In this document: one piece after another, positions 1-9,895 of the stretch
Layout of the letters: each line of letters starts with the position of its first letter
Numbering within the stretch: the stretch's first letter is position 1
Assembly: GCF_014196115.1 (NCBI RefSeq)
Contig: NZ_JACIDB010000002.1
Coordinates: forward strand, 434,001 to 498,000
Direction of reading: 5' to 3'
DNA length: 64,000 bases
Origin: Sphingomonas aquatilis
Lineage (GTDB): Bacteria; Pseudomonadota; Alphaproteobacteria; Sphingomonadales; Sphingomonadaceae
Made by a program: the position numbers and the translations under genes
Notes under the pieces: model-generated
Databases searched by the model: none
What the model saw: only the letters and a program-made list of their open reading frames with translations
Told to the model about the DNA's origin: nothing

Positions 1-512
1 CCATGGCCATTACAATGGCGGCAGGTGGAGGCGTGCGTGCCGGGCTTGGCGCCCGAGCCGTGGCAGGTATCGCATTGCGCCGAGACGTCGACGGTGATCT
101 CGGTCGCCTTGCCATGGTAGGCCTCTTCGAGGGTCACTTCCATGTCGTAGCGCAGGTCGGCACCGCGACGCTGCTGCTGACGCCCGCCGCCGCGGCCGCC
201 ATTCATGAATTCGCCGAAGACGGATTCGAAGATGTCGGAGAAGCCGCCGAAGTCCTGCGCCCCGCCGCCACCGCCGCCGCCGTTCTGGAAGGCGGCATGG
301 CCGAAGCGATCATAAGCGGCGCGCTTCTGCGGGTCCTTCAGGACGTCATAAGCCTCGCTGATCGCCTTGAAGCGCGCTTCGCTGTCCTTGCACCCGGCGT
401 TCTTGTCCGGATGGTATTTCATCGCGAGCTTGCGGTACGACGATTTGATCGTCGCGCCGTCGGCATTCCGCTCGCATTCGAGCAGCTCGTAATAGTCGAC
501 TGTGGTGCTCAT
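1..512 (-). CDS. dnaJ: Chaperone DnaJ (Hsp40), N-terminal part, cut by window edge
   Basis: Co-chaperone that stimulates DnaK ATPase and delivers unfolded substrates. The N-terminal 170 residues are visible. A J domain carries the HPD signature at residues 34-36, followed by a Gly/Phe-rich linker around 75-100. The first cysteine-rich zinc repeats follow (CDTCHGSG, then CRHCNGHG at the edge). The ATG at 510-512 gives the standard [11 protein letters not shown] start. It lies downstream of dnaK on the same strand with a 246-bp gap holding a palindromic repeat, so it probably shares the dnaK heat-shock promoter. The remaining zinc repeats and the substrate-binding domains lie outside the window. 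Confidence 0.97.
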   Translation of the reverse strand, partial: MSTTVDYYELLECERNADGATIKSSYRKLAMKYHPDKNAGCKDSEARFKAISEAYDVLKDPQKRAAYDRFGHAAFQNGGGGGGGAQDFGGFSDIFESVFGEFMNGGRGGGRQQQRRGADLRYDMEVTLEEAYHGKATEITVDVSAQCDTCHGSGAKPGTHASTCRHCNGH

Positions 513-556
513 GCCCGTCCTCTAGCGCGAGACGATCGGCCGGCCATACCAGTATT

Positions 557-642
557 CCGTTCACGCTGAGCCTGTCGAAGCGCGGCTCTTCGCGAGCGCC
601 GCGCCTGGGGCACACGCCCTTCGACAGGCTCAGGGCGAACGG
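557..642. repeat. Family A intergenic palindromic repeat, copy 1
   Basis: Two arms of about 22-26 bases face each other: a left arm containing CTGAGCCTGTCGAAG and a right arm containing CTTCGACAGGCTCAG. About 40 bases separate them. The copy sits in the dnaK-dnaJ gap. The same word pair recurs near 8152, 14510 and 59359. Confidence 0.85.
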
Positions 643-758
643 GTTGGGGGTAGGCTGCCGTCATATCACCCCACGTTCCACCCCGTTGTCCCCCTGTCGG
701 AAAGTCACAAAAGTCACGCCGAAGCATGTGTTGTGCGGGCAGGGGGACGGGGTGGCTT

Positions 759-2663
<1,905 letters not shown>

Positions 2664-2757
2664 GTGTGCTTGCTGAGCCCCTCACGAACAAAAAAATACA
2701 AACGAGAAGGGAACCTTTTGCCCCGTTGCGGCGACGAAAGGTGCCCGTTGATGGGCG

Positions 2758-2787
2758 CGATATAGGTGGGGTTGCGCTTGCCGCAAG
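2758..2787 (-). promoter_or_regulatory. Sigma-32 (RpoH) type heat-shock promoter of dnaK
   Basis: Read on the minus strand, CTTG (2787-2784) is followed after exactly 17 bases by CCTATATCG (2766-2758). This matches the alphaproteobacterial RpoH consensus CTTG-N17/18-CYTATNT. The expected start point is near 2750, leaving an 85-90 base leader before dnaK. Confidence 0.85.
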
Positions 2788-2802
2788 ACGGGGCGGGCCA
2801 TA

Positions 2803-2828
2803 GGAACTGCGGGTGAAACGATCCCGTT
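2803..2828 (+). promoter_or_regulatory. EcfG (general stress sigma factor) type promoter for the copper chaperone gene
   Basis: GGAAC at 2803-2807 is followed after 17 bases by CGTT at 2825-2828. This is the alphaproteobacterial EcfG consensus GGAAC-N16/17-CGTT. The expected start point at about 2834-2836 is very close to the start codon at 2841, so the leader would be very short, or translation would begin at the second ATG (2847). Confidence 0.75.
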
Positions 2829-2840
2829 TCGGGAAGGGAT

Positions 2841-3308
2841 ATGGACATGCGACGGCGCGAGGCTTTGCGGGCGATGGTTCTGGCGGGCGTGATGGCCGCG
2901 GGTCTGTCGGGCTGTGGCGGACCGGATCGCGTGACCGCGGACGATGCGTGGATCCGCCTGCCCGCCGCGCCGGGGCGGCCGGGGGCGGCCTATTTCACGC
3001 TGCATGGCGGGCGCAGCGATGCGACGCTGATCGACGTCAGCGCCGATGTCGCGGTGCGCGCCGAGATTCACGAAAGCATGAGCGGCGCGGGCGGCATGGC
3101 GGGGATGAAGCCGCTGGCCAGCGTGGCGGTGCCGGCGGGGGCGAAGGTGGTGTTCGCGCCGGGGGGCAAGCATGTGATGCTGTTCGACATCAACCCGCGC
3201 GCGAAGCCGGGCAAGATCTTCAACCTGACGCTGAACTTCGCCAATGGTGGGCGGATGTACGTGCCTGCGACGATCGTGGGGCCGGCCGATCCGGCGCCGG
3301 ATTTTTGA
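2841..3308 (+). CDS. PCu(A)C-family periplasmic copper chaperone, lipoprotein
   Basis: 155 aa. The N-terminus has an Arg-rich start, a hydrophobic segment and a lipobox (LSGC, Cys about residue 25), so it should be a lipid-anchored envelope protein. The rest is a single PCu(A)C beta-barrel. The copper-binding pattern is visible as HESM (about residue 76), the Met-rich GAGGMAGM and GGKHVMLF. In this family the His/Met ligands carry Cu(I) to cytochrome oxidase. The preceding GGGAAGGG supports the ATG at 2841. A second ATG at 2847 fits the short distance to the EcfG-type promoter better. The gene stands alone, divergent from dnaK. Confidence 0.88.
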   Translation: MDMRRREALRAMVLAGVMAAGLSGCGGPDRVTADDAWIRLPAAPGRPGAAYFTLHGGRSDATLIDVSADVAVRAEIHESMSGAGGMAGMKPLASVAVPAGAKVVFAPGGKHVMLFDINPRAKPGKIFNLTLNFANGGRMYVPATIVGPADPAPDF

Positions 3309-3349
3309 GGCGGGCGGGCGGCTTTTCCTTTCGTCACCGTAAATACCTC

Positions 3350-3454
3350 GTCACCCCGGACGTGTTCCGGGGTCCACTCCTCCGCAAGGGGATGGCTTGA
3401 GCCTCATAGCGGCCCCTCGCCGCACGGTGGACCCCGGAACACGTCCGGGGTGAC
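3350..3454. repeat. Family B intergenic palindromic repeat, copy 1
   Basis: Long hairpin-forming unit. The left arm has GTCACCCCGGACGTGTTCC and the right arm has the complement ending CCGGGGTGAC. The loop carries the recurrent words GGGGATGGCT and CTCGCCGC. It lies between the convergent copper chaperone and radC genes. Confidence 0.88.
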
Positions 3455-3493
3455 GGAGTGGGTGGGGTGAGCGGGGGGCACGAGCAGACCCCC

Positions 3494-4183
3494 TCAGATC
3501 AGTCCCTGCGCCTTCAGGCTGACGTGGCCGCTGACCCCCATGATGATGTGATCGTGGACGACGATTCCCATCGGCGCGCCGGCGTCGGCGATGGCGCGGG
3601 TGATAGCCACATCGGCGCGGCTGGGGGAGGGATCGCCAGAGGGGTGATTGTGGACGAGGATGATCGCCGCCGACCCCAGGTCCATCGCGCGGCGGATCAC
3701 TTCGCGAACGTGGACGGCGGCCTGATCGATCGAGCCTTCGCTCATCACCTCGTCGCGGATCAGCATGTTGCGCGTGTTGAGGTGGAGCACGCGGAAGCGT
3801 TCGATGACGTGATGCGCCATGTCGGCGCGCAGATAATCGAGCAGCGCCTGCCAGTTGCCTAGCACGGGGCGCTCGGCGACCTCCGCCTTCAGCAGCCGGA
3901 TCGCGATGGCGTGCGCGATCTTGATCGCGGCCGCGGCGCTGTCGCCGACGCCGGGCACGCGGGCGAGCGCTTCCGGATCGGCGGTCAGCAGCCCGCCGAT
4001 GCCGCCAAATTCGCGCAACAAGGCCTTGGCGATCGGCTTAGTATCGATGCGCGGCAGCGCTAGCGTGAGCAGATATTCGATCAGCTCATGGTCGAGAAGC
4101 GCGTCGCCGCCCCCCGCCAGCAGCCGCCCGCGCAGGCGCTTGCGGTGACCGGCGGTATCGTCAGGTGGCGGGGCGGGGGCCAT
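3494..4183 (-). CDS. radC: RadC family JAB-domain protein
   Basis: 229 aa, standard RadC length. An N-terminal helix-hairpin-helix region (RVPGVGDSAAAA, about residues 75-85) precedes a JAB/MPN metalloprotease-like domain. The zinc ligands are visible as H178, H180 and D191 in HNHPSGDPSPSRAD. The cellular role of RadC remains unsettled; it is not a proven repair enzyme. The start ATG at 4183 is divergent from the ydbH-like gene, about 77 bases away. Confidence 0.95.
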   Translation of the reverse strand: MAPAPPPDDTAGHRKRLRGRLLAGGGDALLDHELIEYLLTLALPRIDTKPIAKALLREFGGIGGLLTADPEALARVPGVGDSAAAAIKIAHAIAIRLLKAEVAERPVLGNWQALLDYLRADMAHHVIERFRVLHLNTRNMLIRDEVMSEGSIDQAAVHVREVIRRAMDLGSAAIILVHNHPSGDPSPSRADVAITRAIADAGAPMGIVVHDHIIMGVSGHVSLKAQGLI

Positions 4184-4260
4184 GGTCTGCGATCCTATGG
4201 CGCGGCCGGAGCGGGTGCAACGATTGCGCCCGCGCTTGGCCCAAGCCTATGAAGGCGGTG

Positions 4261-7200
4261 ATGGACGATGCCGCCCACCCGCCGCGCGAGACGCTGCCCC
4301 GCCGGCGAAGGGGCTTCGGTGCGTTCAGCCGGCGCCGCAGCATCGCGCTCGGCGTGGCGCTGGTGGTGCTGGCGGCGCTGATCGCGCTGTGGAGCGTGCG
4401 ACGGCCGATCGCGGCGCGCGTCATCGACCGCGAACTGGCGAAGCTGGGCGTGCCGGCGCGCTATACGATCGACACCTTCGGGACGGGGCGGCAGCGGCTT
4501 AAGAATGTGGTGCTCGGCGATCCGGCCGACCCTGACCTCGTCGCCGACTGGCTGGAGGCGGAGACGCGGATCGGGCTCGACGGCGCCAAGGTGGTCGGCG
4601 TGCGGGCGGGGCATGTCCGGCTGCGCACGCGCTGGGTGGGCGGCAAGCTTTCGTTCGGGGCGATCGACCGGCTGCTGCCGACGCCGTCGGGCCAGGCGAC
4701 GCCCTTCGCGCTGCCGGCGTTGTTCGTCGATGCCGAGGATGCGCGGCTGCGGGTCGAGACGCCGGCGGGCGTGCTGGGGCTGAAGGTCAGCGGGCGCGGG
4801 CGGCTGGACGATGGCTTTGCGGGGAATGTCGCGCTGGTCGGTGATACGCTGCGGCTGAACGATTGCGTTGCGCGCGGCGTGCAGGCGGCGCTGAGGGTGA
4901 CGGTCGCCAAGGGCGCGCCGACGGTGGCCGGGCCGGTGCGGCTGGCGCGCGGTGCGTGCGGGACGAACAGCATCGCTAGCGTGGCGGCCGACATCGACGC
5001 GCGATTGTCGCCAGCGTTCGATGCGTGGCGTGGCTCGGCGCGGCTGGCGAGCGGGGCGGTGGCGGGGGCGGGTGCATCCGCCAAGGCGCTGAAGGGATCG
5101 GCGACGTTCGACGGCAATGCGACGGCGACCGAGGGGCGGGCGGACCTTGCCGCATCGGCGGTGCGTGCGCCGGGTGGTGCGGCGCGCACATTGGCGGTGC
5201 AGGGGCGTTACCGAATCGGGGCGGAACAGCTGTTTGCGGGTACGGTGACGGTGGCCGGCGGGCAGATCGCGCCGCGGATGCTGGCGGTGCTCGACGCCCG
5301 GACGGGCGCGGGATCGCCGGTCGCGCCGCTGGTGCGGCAGCTCAGCCTGGCGCTGCGCCAAGCGGGGCAGGCGATCGACGGCAGCGCCGATCTGGCGGTG
5401 CGGCAAGCGGGTGGCAGCGGCCAGCTGCGCGTGACGCGCGCGGCGCTGGCGGCGGCGAGCGGCGCGCGACTGCGGCTGGGGGGCGGCAGCGGCATCGCAT
5501 ACGGCTGGCCGCAGGCGCGCGTGCATATCGATACCGCGGTGCAGATCGCCGGCGGTGGCCTGCCGCAGGCGGACGTGCAGCTGGCGCAGGCGCGCGCGGG
5601 GGCGCCGATCCGCGGACGGGCGATCGTCGCGCCTTATGCCGCGGGTGGGGCGAGGCTGGCGCTGGCCCCGGTGACGTTCAGCGCGGGCAGTGGCGGCGTG
5701 ACGCGGATCACGACGCGGATCGACCTTAGCGGGCCGCTGGGCGACGGGCGGATCGACGGGTTGCAGGCGCCGCTCGATCTCGACTGGGACGGGCGCGGGC
5801 GGCTGCGCGTCGACCCGGGGTGCGTGGCCGTCGCGATCCAGCGGCTCGCGGTGGCGGGGCTGGTGCTCGATCCTGTGCGGACGCGCGTGTGCCCGCGCCG
5901 TGGTGCGGCGGCGGTGGTGACGGTGGAACGCGGGCGGATCGGCGGCGGCGTGCGCCTGCCCGCGACGCGGCTGACCGGGCGGCTGGGCGGCACGCCGCTG
6001 ACGCTGGCGGCGAGCGGCAGCGAGTTGCGGCTGGAGGATAACGGGTTCGCCCTGAGCGGCGTCGCGGCGCGGCTGGGCAGTCCGGAGCGTGTGACGCGGA
6101 TCGATCTGGGGCAGCTGACCGGCCGGATCGCGGGTGGCGGTGTCGCCGGTCAGTTCGCCGGCGGATCGGGCCAGATCGGCAACGTGCCGCTGCTGCTGGG
6201 CGCGGCGGCGGGCGACTGGAACCTGCGCGGCGGCGTGCTGGCGCTGACCGGCGCGATGACGGTCGACGATGCCGCGCCCGATCCGCGCTTCAAGACGCTC
6301 GCGGCGCGCGATGTCACGCTGCGCCTCGCCGATGGCACGATCACCGCGGGGGGCACGTTGTACGAGCCGACGAAGGCGGTGAAGGTCGCCGACGTGCGCA
6401 TCGTCCATCGTCTGTCGGCGGGGGCGGGCACCGCCGATCTCACGGTGCCGGGCATCGTCTTCACCAAGGATTTTCAGCCCGACCTGCTGACCCGGCTGAC
6501 CTTCGGCGTCGTCGCCGAAGTGCGTGCGACCGTCACCGGCGATGCGCATATCGGCTGGACGCCCGACGGCGTCACCTCCACCGGCACCTTCGCGACGAAG
6601 GATGCGGCGCTGGCCGCGGCGTTCGGCCCGGTGTCGGGGCTGAGCACGACGATCCATTTCAGCGACCTGCTCAGCCTGGCGAGCGCGCCGGCGCAGGTGG
6701 CGACGGTGAAGACGATCAACCCCGGCATCGCCGTGACCGACGGCACGATCGTCTACCAATTGCTGCCCGAACAGCGCGTGCAGATCGACAGCGGCGTCTG
6801 GCCGTTCGCGGGCGGCACGATGACGCTGTTGCCGACGACGCTCGATTTCGCGCAGGCGGGCCAGCGGCGGCTGACCTTCCGTCTGGACGGGGTGGCGGCG
6901 GACCAGTTCCTCCAGCAGTTCGATTTCAAGAACCTCGACGCCACCGGCATCTTCGACGGCGAGCTGCCGATGATCTTCGATGACAACGGCGGGCGGATCG
7001 AGGGCGGGCGGCTGACGGTGCGGCCGGGCGGGGGCAGCATCGCCTATGTCGGCGACCTGACGCAGAAGGATCTGGGCATCTGGGGCAATATCGCGTTCCA
7101 GGCGCTCAAATCGCTGCGCTATCGCAACCTCACCATATCCATGAACGGCCCCCTGGCGGGCGAGATGGTGACCGCGGTGCGCTTTGCCGGAGTGACGCAG

Positions 7201-7419
7201 GGCGAAGGCGCGAAGAGCAATTTCATCGTCCGCCGGCTGCAAAAGCTGCCCTTCGTGTTCAACATCACGATCAAGGCGCCGTTCCGCGGGCTGCTGGACA
7301 GTGCGCAAAGCTTCTACGACCCGAGTCGCCTGCTGCCCCAGCTGATCGACCGCGAACGGCGCAAGGCGGTCATTCAGCCTCCCGCAAGCGCACCCGTGCC
7401 ACAACCGAAACAGGATTGA
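4261..7419 (+). CDS. ydbH: YdbH-like AsmA-type intermembrane bridge protein
   Basis: About 1052 aa. A cytoplasmic Arg-rich N-terminus is followed by one inner-membrane segment (residues about 20-40) and then a very long periplasmic domain of repetitive beta-strand character. The C-terminal ~350 residues (about from DFQPDLLTRLTFGVVAEVRA) resemble the YdbH domain, often mislabelled 'dicarboxylate transport'. In E. coli, YdbH, TamB and YhdP are partly redundant bridges for phospholipid movement to the outer membrane. I chose ATG 4261, preceded by GAAGGCGGTG; ATG 4249 is an alternative. The next two genes match YnbE and YdbL, which supports the assignment strongly. Confidence 0.9.
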   Translation: MDDAAHPPRETLPRRRRGFGAFSRRRSIALGVALVVLAALIALWSVRRPIAARVIDRELAKLGVPARYTIDTFGTGRQRLKNVVLGDPADPDLVADWLEAETRIGLDGAKVVGVRAGHVRLRTRWVGGKLSFGAIDRLLPTPSGQATPFALPALFVDAEDARLRVETPAGVLGLKVSGRGRLDDGFAGNVALVGDTLRLNDCVARGVQAALRVTVAKGAPTVAGPVRLARGACGTNSIASVAADIDARLSPAFDAWRGSARLASGAVAGAGASAKALKGSATFDGNATATEGRADLAASAVRAPGGAARTLAVQGRYRIGAEQLFAGTVTVAGGQIAPRMLAVLDARTGAGSPVAPLVRQLSLALRQAGQAIDGSADLAVRQAGGSGQLRVTRAALAAASGARLRLGGGSGIAYGWPQARVHIDTAVQIAGGGLPQADVQLAQARAGAPIRGRAIVAPYAAGGARLALAPVTFSAGSGGVTRITTRIDLSGPLGDGRIDGLQAPLDLDWDGRGRLRVDPGCVAVAIQRLAVAGLVLDPVRTRVCPRRGAAAVVTVERGRIGGGVRLPATRLTGRLGGTPLTLAASGSELRLEDNGFALSGVAARLGSPERVTRIDLGQLTGRIAGGGVAGQFAGGSGQIGNVPLLLGAAAGDWNLRGGVLALTGAMTVDDAAPDPRFKTLAARDVTLRLADGTITAGGTLYEPTKAVKVADVRIVHRLSAGAGTADLTVPGIVFTKDFQPDLLTRLTFGVVAEVRATVTGDAHIGWTPDGVTSTGTFATKDAALAAAFGPVSGLSTTIHFSDLLSLASAPAQVATVKTINPGIAVTDGTIVYQLLPEQRVQIDSGVWPFAGGTMTLLPTTLDFAQAGQRRLTFRLDGVAADQFLQQFDFKNLDATGIFDGELPMIFDDNGGRIEGGRLTVRPGGGSIAYVGDLTQKDLGIWGNIAFQALKSLRYRNLTISMNGPLAGEMVTAVRFAGVTQGEGAKSNFIVRRLQKLPFVFNITIKAPFRGLLDSAQSFYDPSRLLPQLIDRERRKAVIQPPASAPVPQPKQD

Positions 7420-7421
7420 AG

Positions 7422-7625
7422 ATGGTGAAGCGAATCACGACATTGCGGATCGCGATGGGGATGGCCGGGATCGGTATGGCGGCGACGCTGGGCGGCTGCA
7501 TCAACGTGTCCGCACCCGAAAAGCCGATCCAGATCAACCTCAACATCAGCGTCACGCAGCAGGTGGTGTACCGCCTGGACGGCGAGGCGAAGGCGCTGAT
7601 CGACAAGCAACCGGGGATTTTCTGA
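7422..7625 (+). CDS. ynbE: YnbE family small lipoprotein
   Basis: 67 aa. A short signal ends in a lipobox (LGGC, about residue 24). A conserved segment follows with INLNISVTQQVVYRLD, typical of YnbE. In E. coli, YnbE sits in the outer membrane and caps the periplasmic C-terminus of YdbH by beta-strand pairing. The ATG at 7422 has AGGA six bases upstream; an in-frame TTG at 7416 is less likely. The gene begins two bases after the ydbH stop and overlaps the ydbL start by one base (TGATG). Confidence 0.92.
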   Translation: MVKRITTLRIAMGMAGIGMAATLGGCINVSAPEKPIQINLNISVTQQVVYRLDGEAKALIDKQPGIF

Positions 7626-7999
7626 TGACCAAGACCATGATGATGATCGGAGCCGCCGCCGTGGCGCTGGCGGGCCTGTCGGGCGCGGCGTTCGCGCAGC
7701 GCGACCCCGCCTATGCGGCGGCGCGCGAGGCAAAGGAAGTCGGCGAACAGCCCGACGGCTATCTCGGCGTGGTGAAGGGCGGCCCTGCGATCCAGGCGCT
7801 GGTCCGCGACATCAACATCAAGCGCAAGGCGGCCTATACGCAGAGCGCGCAGGCCAATGGTTCGACGGTCGAGCAATTCGCCTTCACCACCGGCTGCAAC
7901 CTCGTCGCGCGCGTGCCGGTGGGCGAGATGTACAAGACGCCGTCGGGCCAGTGGAAGGAAAATACCGGCACGCCGGAGCTGGACGGGCGGTGTAAGTGA
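7625..7999 (+). CDS. ydbL: YdbL family DUF1318 periplasmic protein
   Basis: 124 aa. A cleavable signal peptide (hydrophobic residues 5-22, AFAQ cleavage site) precedes a DUF1318 domain. Typical features are AAREAKEVGEQPDGYLG, then DINIKRKAAYTQSA, then FAFTTGCNLVARV. The E. coli homologue is thought to be a chaperone that limits premature multimerisation of YnbE. Translation is probably coupled to ynbE through the overlapping start and stop codons. It ends the three-gene operon. Confidence 0.93.
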   Translation: MTKTMMMIGAAAVALAGLSGAAFAQRDPAYAAAREAKEVGEQPDGYLGVVKGGPAIQALVRDINIKRKAAYTQSAQANGSTVEQFAFTTGCNLVARVPVGEMYKTPSGQWKENTGTPELDGRCK

Positions 8000-8019
8000 C
8001 GCGGTAGAGCCGCTGTCGA

Positions 8020-8111
8020 CCCTCACCCTTCCCACCCGGCTGCGCCGGGCGGGCCCCTTCCCTCTCCCGCCGGGAGAGGGAGGGAGCGCCAAAGGCGCGG
8101 AAGGGTGAGGG
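8020..8111. repeat. Family D intergenic palindromic repeat, copy 1
   Basis: Outer arms CCCTCACCCTTCC and GGAAGGGTGAGGG enclose an inner hairpin CCCTCTCCCGCCGGGAGAGG. It lies just after ydbL. Further copies are at 19512 and 26058. Confidence 0.85.
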
Positions 8112-8151
8112 CGGCGCAAGTGATCGCCCGAGGCGCGGACGAATCTGTGTT

Positions 8152-8238
8152 CCGTTCGCCCTGAGCCTGTCGAAGGGCGGCTCTCCGCAAGCGTGACGCT
8201 CGTGGCAACGCGCCCTTCGACAGGTTCAGGGCGAACGG
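8152..8238. repeat. Family A intergenic palindromic repeat, copy 2
   Basis: Arms CCGTTCGCCCTGAGCCTGTC and a near-perfect inverse ending GTTCAGGGCGAACGG. It lies between ydbL and the ATP synthase F0 operon, directly after a family D copy. The gap 8000-8400 otherwise holds only the candidate promoter near 8298. Confidence 0.85.
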
Positions 8239-8297
8239 TGGTTTGAGGACGCCCCTCCCCCTGGCGGGGGAGGAATTGCTTGTGGGTTACTCACCGG

Positions 8298-8326
8298 TTG
8301 ACACCCTCGGCACCCCCACCTAAACG
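8298..8326 (+). promoter_or_regulatory. Candidate sigma-70 promoter of the F0 ATP synthase operon
   Basis: A perfect -35 word TTGACA (8298-8303) is followed after 17 bases by TAAACG (8321-8326), a weak -10. It lies about 75 bases upstream of the chosen atpI start and downstream of the two repeats. Confidence 0.45.
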
Positions 8327-8400
8327 GACCACGCCTTGGCGGGATCGGTCGCCCTGCGCGCTTTCTCCCCCGGTTGAACGATACAGGCGAGGGGATGCGC

Positions 8401-8721
8401 GTGGCGGATGACGATACCGGACGAGACTTCACCAGCGCGGAGGATCCGCGGCTTTCCGCGCTCGACGAGCGGTTGAGGGAAGCCCGGCACGCCGAAGCGC
8501 TGCGGACGGGGCAGGGGGCGCCGACGGCCGATGCGGGATATTCGCTCGGCAATCGCGTGCTCGCCGCTTTGATCGGAAGCCTCGTCGGCAGTGCCCTGAT
8601 CGGCTGGTGTATCGACCGTTGGTTCGGCACGACCCCATGGGCGCTGATCGTGATGCTGTTCCTCGGAATTGCGGTCGCGTTCAGGCAGATCTTACGGATT
8701 GCAGGCGAGCGCCCGGAGTAA
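8401..8721 (+). CDS. atpI: AtpI family ATP synthase-associated protein
   Basis: 106 aa. A charged N-terminus of about 45 residues is followed by two membrane helices (NRVLAALIGSLVGSALIGW and ALIVMLFLGIAVAF). This is the shape of AtpI/Atp1, a factor helping assembly of the c-ring. I prefer the GTG at 8401 because GAGGGG lies six bases upstream and the product then begins MADDDTGRDF; the ATG at 8395 is possible. It leads the F0 operon. Confidence 0.85.
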   Translation: MADDDTGRDFTSAEDPRLSALDERLREARHAEALRTGQGAPTADAGYSLGNRVLAALIGSLVGSALIGWCIDRWFGTTPWALIVMLFLGIAVAFRQILRIAGERPE

Positions 8722-8759
8722 ACCGGGCGTTTGTCGTATCAGGGAGCGAAAGGCCACAC

Positions 8760-9551
8760 GTGGCGGCAGAATCGGGCAGCAGAATCGATCCGATGCACCA
8801 GTTCCTGATCGAACCCCTGTTCGGTCGGCATTGGGTCGTCGCGGGATACGACATCTCGTTCACCAACTCCGCGTTGTGGATGGTCGTGACGCTGGTCAGC
8901 CTGTGGCTGTTCATGCTGGGCGGGATGAAGCGCGAGCTCGTCCCTGGCCGCTGGCAGGCCGCGGTCGAAGGCTTCACCGGCTTCGTGTCGAACATGCTGA
9001 CGTCGAACGTCGGGCCGGCGGGCAAGCGTTTCGTGCCCTACGTCTTCTCGCTGTTCATGTTCATCCTGTTCGCCAACCTGTGGGGCCTGTCGCCGGTCGG
9101 CGTCGTGCCGGGCTGGCATCCGTTCACCGTCACCAGCCACCTGACCGTCACCGGCGTGCTGGCGATCATCAGCTTCTCGATCGTGCTGATCGTGGGCTTC
9201 GGCAAGCATGGCTTCCACTTCTTCAGCCTGTTCGTGCCGCACGGCACGCCGCCGCTGATGATCCCGCTGATCTTCATCGTCGAGCTGATGAGCTTCCTGG
9301 TGCGCCCCTTCTCGCTGGGTCTGCGACTGTTCGTCGCGATGACCGCGGGGCACATCCTGCTGAAGGTGCTGGCCGCCTTCGTGATCACCGGCATGAACCT
9401 GGGCGTCGGCTATGGCCTGCTCGTGTCGCTGCCCAGCTTCGTGCTGATGATCGGCATCACGCTGCTCGAGCTGCTGGTCGCCGCGATCCAGGCCTATGTC
9501 TTTGCGCTGCTGACGAGCGTGTATCTGAACGACGCCGTCAACCTGCACTGA
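8760..9551 (+). CDS. atpB: F0F1 ATP synthase subunit a
   Basis: 263 aa, polytopic, with five to six membrane helices. It forms the proton half-channels against the c-ring. The essential arginine is visible in the helix RPFSLGLRLFVAMTAGH, and the C-terminal helix has ELLVAAIQAYVFALL. The GTG at 8760 gives the start MAAESGSRIDPMHQFLIEP and lies 38 bases after atpI; an ATG at 8793 is the alternative. Confidence 0.97.
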   Translation: MAAESGSRIDPMHQFLIEPLFGRHWVVAGYDISFTNSALWMVVTLVSLWLFMLGGMKRELVPGRWQAAVEGFTGFVSNMLTSNVGPAGKRFVPYVFSLFMFILFANLWGLSPVGVVPGWHPFTVTSHLTVTGVLAIISFSIVLIVGFGKHGFHFFSLFVPHGTPPLMIPLIFIVELMSFLVRPFSLGLRLFVAMTAGHILLKVLAAFVITGMNLGVGYGLLVSLPSFVLMIGITLLELLVAAIQAYVFALLTSVYLNDAVNLH

Positions 9552-9598
9552 GTTTCGTTTTTAGTTTCAACCCAACTGTTTGATACGGGAGTTTTGAC

Positions 9599-9826
9599 AT
9601 GGACGCAGAAGCCGCCAAGATGATCGGCGCCGGCCTGGCCGCGATCGGCATGGGCCTTGCCTCGCTGGGCGTGGGCAACGTGTTCGCCAAGTTCCTCGAA
9701 GGCGCGCTGCGCAATCCGGGTGCGGCGGACAGCCAGCAGGGCCGTCTGTTCATCGGTTTCGCGGGCGCCGAGCTGCTCGGCCTGCTCGCCTTCGTGACGA
9801 TGATCATCCTGCTGTTCGTCGCCTAA
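9599..9826 (+). CDS. atpE: F0F1 ATP synthase subunit c
   Basis: 75 aa proteolipid of two membrane helices joined by the polar loop around residues 38-46 (RNPGAAD). The proton-carrying carboxylate is E58 in FAGAELLGLL. No sodium-type ligand pattern is seen, so it should be a proton enzyme. GGGAG lies about eight bases before the ATG. A hairpin follows the stop. Confidence 0.98.
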   Translation: MDAEAAKMIGAGLAAIGMGLASLGVGNVFAKFLEGALRNPGAADSQQGRLFIGFAGAELLGLLAFVTMIILLFVA

Positions 9827-9840
9827 CATCGGATGCGTTC

Positions 9841-9864
9841 GCCGGGCGCATATTCGCGTCCGGC
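9841..9864 (+). other. Hairpin between atpE and the b' gene
   Basis: GCCGGGCGC (9841-9849) can pair with GCGTCCGGC (9856-9864): nine pairs including one G-U and a six-base loop. There is no following U-run, so it is more likely an RNA stability or processing element than a terminator. Confidence 0.5.
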
Positions 9865-9895
9865 GGATCGTTCGAGGTCGCGCTAAAGGGTTTCG

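Noticed and set aside
4195..7404. Very long open frame antisense to the ydbH-like gene
   Set aside because: Its composition is Arg/Gln/His/Pro-rich with no hydrophobic pattern, as expected for the reverse frame of a GC-rich gene.
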